Positions 12,977-12,990 of a stretch of DNA of 12,990 bases are shown piece by piece (the first letter of the stretch is position 1; each line of letters opens with the position of its first letter). The DNA is from an uncultured Alistipes sp. Lineage in GTDB: Bacteria; Bacteroidota; Bacteroidia; Bacteroidales; Rikenellaceae. The position numbers and the translations under genes were made by a program. The stretch is from contig CALBQR010000026.1 of the NCBI GenBank assembly GCA_937899895.1, positions 1 through 12,990 on the forward strand, written 5' to 3'. Under the pieces are notes generated by a model, which was not told where the DNA came from, did no database searches, and was given only the letters and a program-made list of their open reading frames with translations.

Positions 12977-12990
12977 TGTTCTTTTCGTCC

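Noticed and set aside
12415..12990. Insertion sequence or phage remnant in the AT-rich end region
   Set aside because: No transposase or integrase motif, terminal inverted repeats or target duplication can be seen.

Overview
The window looks like a chromosomal segment of a Bacteroidota member, most likely Bacteroidales and possibly near Alistipes/Rikenellaceae. The support is as follows. Nearly every gene start is preceded by the Bacteroidota -7 element TAnnTTTG (TATCTTTG, TATATTTG or TACCTTTG), several with a TTG/TTTG -33 element 18-20 nt upstream. Shine-Dalgarno sequences are absent and leaders are A/T-rich. There is a surface lipoprotein with an acidic CSDDEE start and a Fibrobacter-type paralogous domain. 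The pseudouridine synthase carries a long Arg/Asn/Asp-rich N-terminus. The gene order rplM-rpsI-rpsB-tsf also fits. The genus assignment is inference.

Layout. (1) 1-~375, plus strand: the 5' part of an endonuclease/exonuclease/phosphatase-family gene, which breaks off and runs into the C-terminally truncated GTPase gene era (minus strand, 895 down to ~380). Two unrelated genes both lose their 3' ends at one point, which indicates a chimeric join or rearrangement. (2) 968-3526, minus strand: ffh (SRP GTPase) and a PatB/MalY-type PLP lyase/aminotransferase. (3) 3622-5187, plus strand: an RsuA/RluB-family pseudouridine synthase with a repeat-rich basic/acidic tail, divergent from the PLP enzyme. 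(4) 5270-7377, minus strand: a small outer-membrane beta-barrel protein whose promoter spacer holds a run of nine G, and a MATE-family exporter. (5) 7663-9405, plus strand: a fibronectin-III/FISUMP surface lipoprotein with its own promoter and terminator. (6) 9638-12357, plus strand: the translation operon rplM-rpsI-rpsB-tsf, ending in a strong terminator. (7) 12415-12990: an AT-rich region without a standard gene. It holds a possible ~225-nt structured RNA (promoter, nested inverted repeats, terminator) and a possible 40-residue basic protein on the minus strand.

Most of the content is housekeeping: ribosomal proteins S2, S9 and L13, EF-Ts, SRP, Era and rRNA pseudouridylation. Three envelope genes (barrel, exporter, surface lipoprotein) sit between. 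No tRNA, rRNA, CRISPR array, insertion sequence or phage gene was recognised. The points most worth a second look are the era/phosphatase junction, the G9 tract in the barrel promoter, the two 93-bp repeats in the pseudouridine synthase gene, and the unassigned 3' region.
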